Shown piece after piece: positions 21,288 to 24,953 of a DNA stretch of 24,953 bases; within the stretch, counting starts at the first letter, position 1, and every line of letters begins with the position of its first letter. The stretch spans positions 1 to 24,953 of the forward strand of contig CAYUWH010000018.1 of NCBI GenBank assembly GCA_964448615.1, in the 5' to 3' direction. The position numbers were made by a program, and so were the translations under genes. Below the pieces are notes generated by a model. The model was not told the origin of the DNA. It saw only the letters and a program-made list of their open reading frames with translations, and ran no database searches. Source of the stretch: CAYUWH01 sp964448615 (GTDB lineage: Bacteria > Patescibacteriota > Gracilibacteria > Peribacterales > Peribacteraceae).

Positions 21288-21638
21288 TCACGCTTTCGTC
21301 ATCACCTTTTTCACAATGCCGTCGAAGATCTCAGGATGGTGAATCGCAAGTTCGGAGAGCGCTTTGCGATCGAGACCGATCTTGTGCGCCTTCAAACCCT
21401 TGATGAACGTCGAGTATTTGCCGCCGCTCGCGCGCACTGCAGCGTTCAAGCGAACGATCCACAGGGAACGGAACACGCGCTTCTTCTTGCGACGATCCAT
21501 GAATGCATGCTGACCAGCTTTAATGGTCGCTTCTTTCGCCTTGCGGAAGGTCGTGCGACGGACACCCTGATACCCCTTGGTCATCTTGCGGACCTTCTTG
21601 TGACGGAGCCGGCGGACATTACCTCGTTTGACACGCAT
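21288..21638 (-). CDS. rplT: 50S ribosomal protein L20
   Basis: A 116-residue protein, full length for L20, with MRVKRGNVRRLRHKKVRKMTKGYQG, KAGQHAFMDRRKKKRVFRSLWIVRLNAAVR and the C-terminal HHPEIFDGIVKKV. It binds 23S rRNA early in assembly of the large subunit. It follows rpmI by 21 bases in the conserved infC-rpmI-rplT order. In many bacteria L20 or IF3 regulates this operon; no operator can be recognised here with confidence. Confidence 0.98.
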   Translation of the reverse strand: MRVKRGNVRRLRHKKVRKMTKGYQGVRRTTFRKAKEATIKAGQHAFMDRRKKKRVFRSLWIVRLNAAVRASGGKYSTFIKGLKAHKIGLDRKALSELAIHHPEIFDGIVKKVMTKA

Positions 21639-21659
21639 GGGAATGAAGAGAAGAGACTA

Positions 21660-21854
21660 TTAGAGATTCGGAAGCAATCCTTTGAGTGCAGCCATGTTTC
21701 TATCATGAACCATGAGCGTGCGATTCTGGCGTTTGGCCTTCTTGGATTTCTGCATGAGGAGGTGATTGCGGCTGTTTCGCTTCATCGCGAATTTGCCAGA
21801 ACCCGTCTTTCGGACTCGTTTCTTAGCGCCGCTGTGGGACTTCATCTTAGGCAT
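21660..21854 (-). CDS. rpmI: 50S ribosomal protein L35
   Basis: A 64-residue protein, the usual length for L35. The start MPKMKSHSGAKKRVRKTGSGKF at 21854 is fixed by the family. The remaining frame up to 22010 is only upstream extension across the repeat at 21943-22013. A hairpin, GCGGT-ATTCC-ACCGC on the transcript, lies about 40 bases upstream of the start. L35 sits on the large subunit. Confidence 0.96.
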   Translation of the reverse strand: MPKMKSHSGAKKRVRKTGSGKFAMKRNSRNHLLMQKSKKAKRQNRTLMVHDRNMAALKGLLPNL

Positions 21855-21942
21855 ACAGTTCAGAGAAAAGCACGAAAGCGGTGGAATACCGCCATTCAGG
21901 GATGCGAGTATAAGGAGATTTGGGGAAAATGCAAAGGAATTT

Positions 21943-22013
21943 CGTATCCTCGAATACTCGTTACTGGTTACTCGTACGGGTACATACACGAGAATCCCAG
22001 TAATCGGCATACG
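21943..22013. repeat. Inverted repeat of TACTCGT-type units (copy 3) inside the infC-rpmI-rplT operon
   Basis: CGTATCCTCGAATACTCGTT-type units on the left and CCAGTAATCGGCATACG on the right pair imperfectly. It is more decayed than the copies at 8160 and 19326. It lies in the 167-base space between infC and rpmI, an unusually large gap for this operon. Confidence 0.75.
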
Positions 22014-22021
22014 ACCTTCGC

Positions 22022-22618
22022 TCAGCGTTTCGGCCTTATCACCGCAATAAACTGCGTTCCCTGGGATTTCACATCTTGCTCGACCTCGGCCACATCCGAA
22101 AGGCTGGCCATCAGGGCTTTGAGCTTCTGAATCGCGAAATCTTTGTTGGTCAGCTCTCGTCCACGCAAACGGACCGAAAACTTCACGAGATGTTGTTCGG
22201 CAAGGAATTCCTTTGCGCGATCGGCAATACGCTCTAAATCATGCTTTTCAGTGCGGAACCCGAAGCGCAGCATTTTGACCTCCGTCTGCTTGGAATGGGA
22301 CTTCTGCTTTTTCTCTTTCTTCTGCAATTGGTAGAGATAATGGCCGAAATCGTCGATTTTGACGACGGGCGGCTCTGCTTTCGGCGATACCTCGATCAAA
22401 TCGAGCTCCATCTCTTTGGCGCGAGCCAACGCGGCTTCCGCGGTCATGACTTCCGCTTTGCCATCTTCACTGACGAGCATTACCTGGGCGACTTTGATTT
22501 GTTCATTGATACGCGGCCGCTTTTCCAGAGGCTTTTGATGTCGGGAGACGTGACGCTGTCGCAGAGAGAATGGGGGGAAGGACTGCGGAAATCTAGGCGA
22601 AACAGGCCGAATCGTCAA
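22022..22618 (-). CDS. infC: Translation initiation factor IF-3 (start uncertain, non-AUG)
   Basis: IF-3 keeps ribosomal subunits apart and checks start codons. The N domain begins RPRINEQIKVAQVMLVSEDGKAE and includes LDLIEVSPKAEPPVVKIDDFGHYLYQLQKKEK; the linker and C domain follow with QTEVKMLRFGFRTEKHDLERIADRAKEFL and VKFSVRLRGRE. The coordinates use the most upstream in-frame start, a TTG at 22618. However, that TTG lies inside a likely -35 (TTGACG, 17 bases, TAGATT), so translation should begin downstream. No ATG or GTG is available there: candidates are CTG at 22564, CTG at 22528 (MEKRPRINEQ) and ATC at 22510, just before NEQI. E. coli infC uses AUU and is autoregulated through it, so a rare start is plausible. 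Confidence 0.95.
   Translation of the reverse strand: MTIRPVSPRFPQSFPPFSLRQRHVSRHQKPLEKRPRINEQIKVAQVMLVSEDGKAEVMTAEAALARAKEMELDLIEVSPKAEPPVVKIDDFGHYLYQLQKKEKKQKSHSKQTEVKMLRFGFRTEKHDLERIADRAKEFLAEQHLVKFSVRLRGRELTNKDFAIQKLKALMASLSDVAEVEQDVKSQGTQFIAVIRPKR
22590..22618 (-). promoter_or_regulatory. Promoter TTGACG-17-TAGATT before infC
   Basis: On the minus strand, TTGACG (22618-22613), 17 bases, TAGATT (22595-22590). Transcription would start near 22583. It overlaps the only conventional start codon upstream of the IF-3 domain. Confidence 0.6.
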
Positions 22619-22644
22619 TCAAATGCTCGACCGATGCGGAACTC

Positions 22645-23508
22645 TCAGGGTTTTGTATACGCCTCCAATACCACTGCGATGTGATAACGTCCGTTCGAGA
22701 GCGGCTCTACATCAACCCGCTTCAAACTCATCATCTGCAACGGCCAGAGGTTGTGCCGCTGCACGAGTGTGCCGAGCGTTCCTCCATAGAGATACTTCGC
22801 TTTTGCAAGGAGGGAATGACTGATGCTCTCGGTAAATTGCTGCTCGAAGGTCGGCGACGTAATCGATCGCAAGACCTGATTTTCAAACGGCTTTGGGTCG
22901 CGGGCATAGCGCAGAAGTCCGACACTGAGGAATTCCTCAAGAATTGTAAGCGCCGCGGGATTTTCCTGTTCCGTGAGATTGATGAGCGCCTCGCGTTCGG
23001 CGGATGCCAGCGCATCACTGATCGTAATCAATCCTGAGAGGCGAACGAGAAGTAGCAACTTATCCATACCCTCTTGGGTCAGATCCGCTTCGAAGGTGAT
23101 GGGCAATGCTTGCACTGCAGGAAAGGAAGAAGCCACCGGCGTGCCGACATGGATTCCCGACATGGATGTGAGCAGGCGCTCCTGCATCAATTGATCGTGC
23201 AGGAGATCAAATGTCGCAAGCAAGCGGACAAGATCGGACTCTTTGGGAAGCACAAATGCCTGCAACTGCTCCTGAGCGGAGCCATCCTTGAGAGCCTCCT
23301 GCAACTGCGACGCTTCGACTTGGTCACGCAGAATCTCAAGACGTTTCTGCAGGATCGGCAATTCGATGGCCGCGGGCAATCCGATTTCTTTCAGCTCGCG
23401 GATCGCCATCGCATGCACGAACACGAGCAATCCTCCGATGACCAGCAATGCCCCCGACACGGGAATCGTGACGGTCGAATTGCCCAAAAGTTTTTGGAAG
23501 TATTGCAT
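22645..23508 (-). CDS. PilO-like inner-membrane pilus assembly protein
   Basis: A 287-residue protein with one N-terminal helix (VTIPVSGALLVIGGLLVFVHAMA, about residues 13-35). A coiled coil follows (KRLEILRDQVEASQLQEALKDG), then a globular domain starting AFVLPKESDLVRLLATFDLL and containing ALPITFEADLTQEGMDKLLLLVRLSGLITISD. This layout (short cytoplasmic tail, helix, coiled coil, LPxxxxxxxLLxxxxxL, ferredoxin-like fold) is that of PilO, which pairs with PilN to build the type IV pilus alignment complex. The ATG at 23508 overlaps the TGA of the PilN-like gene (TGATG), so the two are translationally coupled. An alternative TTG lies at 23526. Assignment is by architecture, not strong sequence identity. 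Confidence 0.6.
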   Translation of the reverse strand: MQYFQKLLGNSTVTIPVSGALLVIGGLLVFVHAMAIRELKEIGLPAAIELPILQKRLEILRDQVEASQLQEALKDGSAQEQLQAFVLPKESDLVRLLATFDLLHDQLMQERLLTSMSGIHVGTPVASSFPAVQALPITFEADLTQEGMDKLLLLVRLSGLITISDALASAEREALINLTEQENPAALTILEEFLSVGLLRYARDPKPFENQVLRSITSPTFEQQFTESISHSLLAKAKYLYGGTLGTLVQRHNLWPLQMMSLKRVDVEPLSNGRYHIAVVLEAYTKP

Positions 23509-24128
23509 CACGAAGCGGGAGGACAATCGGCGGAAGCACTCAAGGTCAGAGACAAGATAAAGGGAGAATGCGGTCCAATGCCGGGAGCTGTTTCGCGACC
23601 GAACGCAGGCGGCACAATCGAGAGGATAAATGGCAATTTGCCAAGACGTTCCGTGAAATCTGCGAGGACCGTCATGCTGCGGGGACCGACGTTACGAACA
23701 TCGCCCGTGAGCACCAATGTTCCCTTTGCATCAAAGGCAAATCCTGAGAACACGACTGTGTTCTCCCCCATATCGCGCGCGGTTTCTTCAATGCTGCGTG
23801 TCAGGGTTTCGAGCATCGGGAAGCACATTGCCTGGCGCTTGAGCAGATCGTAATCAGTGTCAGTGATGGGCAAGACAATATGGCTGCGCTGTGCTTCTGC
23901 TTCCGCGATCTGCGCTTTGAGATTTTGCTCAAATGGAATCACCACGGAAATATCGACCGTCGTTCCCTGCAGACGCAATGTCGTGAGATTGGGCAGTAGG
24001 AACAACCATGATGCGAAGAGCAACAGCACAAAGACCGACGTGAATAACAGCAAGGAGAGACCGATGCGACGCATCAGCGGCTCTTGAACGGCTTCCTGGG
24101 CCTGAGATTCAGGGTTTTCTGGAGACAT
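23508..24128 (-). CDS. PilN-like inner-membrane pilus assembly protein
   Basis: A 206-residue protein with a short acidic cytoplasmic tail (MSPENPESQAQEAVQEP), one helix (IGLSLLLFTSVFVLLLFASWLFLL), a coiled coil (FEQNLKAQIAEAEAQRS), then a domain with TLTRSIEETARDMGENTVVFSGFAFDAKGTLVLTGDVRNVGPRSMTVLADFTERLGKLPF. The pattern of 'x-x-F-x-F-x-x-x-G-x-L-x-L-x-G' followed by a helix fits PilN/GspL-type periplasmic domains. The start is the ATG at 24128; the ATG at 24143 overlaps the TATAAT that probably drives it. It is coupled to the PilO-like gene. No pilin, PilM or secretion ATPase lies in this window. Confidence 0.6.
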   Translation of the reverse strand: MSPENPESQAQEAVQEPLMRRIGLSLLLFTSVFVLLLFASWLFLLPNLTTLRLQGTTVDISVVIPFEQNLKAQIAEAEAQRSHIVLPITDTDYDLLKRQAMCFPMLETLTRSIEETARDMGENTVVFSGFAFDAKGTLVLTGDVRNVGPRSMTVLADFTERLGKLPFILSIVPPAFGRETAPGIGPHSPFILSLTLSASADCPPAS

Positions 24129-24141
24129 AGAGTTTCTTCTC

Positions 24142-24147
24142 ATTATA
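24142..24147 (-). promoter_or_regulatory. TATAAT -10 before the PilN-like gene
   Basis: On the minus strand, a perfect TATAAT ends 13 bases before the ATG at 24128, so the leader would be about six bases. It faces the divergent promoter at 24181-24208. Confidence 0.55.
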
Positions 24148-24180
24148 GCGGAAAAGATGGGGTTTAACCATGGGGGATAT

Positions 24181-24208
24181 TTGACATATTACGTAATAAA
24201 AGTATGAT
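24181..24208 (+). promoter_or_regulatory. Consensus promoter TTGACA-16-TATGAT
   Basis: A perfect -35 (24181-24186) and TATGAT (24203-24208) give a leader of about 50 bases. The leader holds a GACCG-CGAAA-CGGTC hairpin (24225-24239) and a strong Shine-Dalgarno site, GGAGG at 24256-24260, five bases before the ATG at 24266. Confidence 0.75.
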
Positions 24209-24265
24209 ATATACTCCAGGAAATGACCGCGAAACGGTCTTTGTTTCACACCAACGGAGGGAGCT

Positions 24266-24586
24266 ATGCGAATCATCATGAATCTGAGCCAGTCGATCCA
24301 GTTCATTATCAAGAATGCTCTGCGTCACTTCGGCGACGATGCCGACCTGGTGGTACTCGCACTCGTCAATGACCCGCTCCTCAACGACATCCTTCTTCCT
24401 GATGACACGCTCGTCATCTACGTCGACCAGCACGGCGCGCTCGCCGAGCCCTTCGACATCCGATCGGATGACGTCTTCATCCTCAATGGCGGTAGCGATC
24501 CGCAACTGTGGGCCATGAACGAACTCAGCGACTTGGGCACGCGCTGCCGCGTCATAGAACTGCCACTGGAGGCCGTCTCTCACTGA
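24266..24586 (+). CDS. Small orphan protein, function unknown
   Basis: A 106-residue soluble, acidic protein starting MRIIMNLSQSIQFIIKNALRHFGDDAD. I recognise no family. The sequence alternates short hydrophobic strands and helices (DLVVLALVNDP, DTLVIYVDQHG, DVFILNGGSD, TRCRVIELPLE), which would suit a small alpha/beta fold. It has the best expression signals in the window: a TTGACA/TATGAT promoter, a leader hairpin, GGAGG at correct spacing, and an intrinsic terminator 26 bases after the stop. In these signals it resembles the two-gene unit at 6614-7710 and differs from the leaderless genes around it. The neighbour on the right is a transposase fragment. Confidence 0.75.
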   Translation: MRIIMNLSQSIQFIIKNALRHFGDDADLVVLALVNDPLLNDILLPDDTLVIYVDQHGALAEPFDIRSDDVFILNGGSDPQLWAMNELSDLGTRCRVIELPLEAVSH

Positions 24587-24611
24587 TATAATGGAGGCAC
24601 CCGGCTTCCAC

Positions 24612-24642
24612 ACTCCTCAGGTTTCCCTGGGGAGTTTTGTTG
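24612..24642 (+). terminator. Intrinsic terminator after the orphan gene
   Basis: ACTCCTCAGG (24612-24621) pairs with CCTGGGGAGT (24626-24635) around TTTC, with one G-U pair, and is followed by TTTTGTTG-type sequence. Confidence 0.85.
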
Positions 24643-24656
24643 TGCACCCCATTCTC

Positions 24657-24953
24657 TCATCCCTTCTCGGGATTCCTCCGAATATATTCCCGTATCCGAT
24701 GGGTAGATCCACCATCACACCGGATCAATCGTTCGTGGTATCGCGGTTGCCATGCGAAATCGGGGTGGCCGGCGCATTTGATGTGATACGTACACGCGCG
24801 TTTGCATTGATTGATGATGGAACCCAATGATCCCGGTTGTGGACGTGGTATCGGTTTCGCAATATCGGTTGTTGGCGCGGGTTGTGACACGCGCACGGGT
24901 GTAGAGACGCAAAATTTTGCGTCTCTACAACACCGGTAGGCATCGTGACACCA
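24657..24953 (-). CDS. REP-associated tyrosine transposase (RAYT), C-terminal part, partial at window edge
   Basis: The frame is open to the window end, so the N terminus with the HUH motif is not visible. The 98 visible residues contain PGSLGSIINQCKRACTYHI, FAWQPRYHERLIR and HRIREYIRRNPEKG, the standard end of RAYT/IS200-like transposases (SLGSIIxxxKSAxT, WQxxYYEHIIR, IxxYIxxNPxxW). These single-strand transposases are domesticated and linked with REP palindromes. A perfect 30-base palindrome lies in the variable region and encodes CRDAKFCVST in this frame. In the next frame the same DNA reads VVETQNFASLHP, so a frameshift at the palindrome cannot be ruled out without the upstream sequence. 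The stop is close to the terminator of the convergent orphan gene. Confidence 0.75.
   Translation of the reverse strand, partial: WCHDAYRCCRDAKFCVSTPVRVSQPAPTTDIAKPIPRPQPGSLGSIINQCKRACTYHIKCAGHPDFAWQPRYHERLIRCDGGSTHRIREYIRRNPEKG
24900..24929. repeat. Perfect 30-base GTAG palindrome inside the transposase gene
   Basis: TGTAGAGACGCAAAA is followed directly by its exact reverse complement. The outer 11 bases on each side equal those of the hairpin at 11941-11971. Both ends carry GTAG/CTAC, the tetranucleotide known from REP elements recognised by RAYT proteins. Confidence 0.9.

Noticed and set aside
21240..22130. A 296-codon plus-strand reading frame
   Set aside because: Antisense to rplT, rpmI and the end of infC, all certain.
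24591..24830. A 79-codon plus-strand reading frame after the orphan gene
   Set aside because: It begins before the intrinsic terminator and is antisense to the transposase end, which has recognisable motifs.
1..24953. Recoded UGA (Gly or Trp), as in some Patescibacteria
   Set aside because: UGA is used as the stop of several clear genes (epimerase, NIF3-like, rplT, infC) and does not appear in frame inside conserved domains.

Overview
The window looks like a bacterial scaffold of roughly 50-55% GC (estimated by eye) with compact, mostly single-copy genes, short intergenic spaces and standard UGA stops. Three things suggest Patescibacteria (candidate phyla radiation), perhaps near Peregrinibacteria/Peribacteria: the acetogenic fermentation module, the PilN/PilO-like pair beside infC-rpmI-rplT, and the many small repeat elements. 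That assignment is inference from style and content, because no rRNA or other taxonomic marker lies in the window. A run of exactly 100 Ns at 1793-1892 is a scaffold gap, so the order across it is not proven by sequence.

Left part, minus strand (1-6497): a long-form GMP synthase whose first few codons fall in the gap; an O-antigen ligase/polymerase-like membrane protein cut by the gap; a UDP-GlcNAc 2-epimerase; a guanylate-kinase-like protein; a histidine phosphatase; and undecaprenyl diphosphate synthase. With the WecG/TagA/CpsF glycosyltransferase (8242-8979) and a family 2 glycosyltransferase (12836-13795), these form the core of a lipid-carrier-linked surface glycan pathway. Between them on the plus strand is a two-gene membrane unit of unknown function (6614-7710) with its own consensus promoter, Shine-Dalgarno site and terminator.

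Middle part (7812-13795): a small anchored protein, a DsbA-fold lipoprotein without its redox cysteines, a divergent sigma-70 factor, a DUF167 protein, an SLH-domain surface protein, trmD, and a structured leader or small RNA with an intrinsic terminator upstream of the family 2 glycosyltransferase.

Energy part (13799-19314): 2-oxoacid oxidoreductase beta and fused gamma-alpha subunits and a flavodoxin on the minus strand, divergent from a fused ADP-forming acyl-CoA synthetase on the plus strand. Together they would convert a 2-oxoacid to acyl-CoA with reduced flavodoxin or ferredoxin, then acyl-CoA to free acid plus ATP. Right part (19466-24953): a NIF3-like protein, a polytopic membrane protein, rplT, rpmI, infC, a PilO/PilN-like pair, a small orphan gene with a consensus promoter, and the end of a REP-associated tyrosine transposase.

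Two patterns run across the window. First, at least ten genes have a TANNNT -10 hexamer only 6-8 bases before their start codon and no Shine-Dalgarno site, so they are probably leaderless; this also decides several starts. Second, heptamer-type repeats and hairpins occur between genes and inside coding sequences (guaA, the epimerase gene, the oxidoreductase alpha gene, the flavodoxin gene). One 30-base palindrome sits inside the transposase gene and a related one lies 13 kb away.
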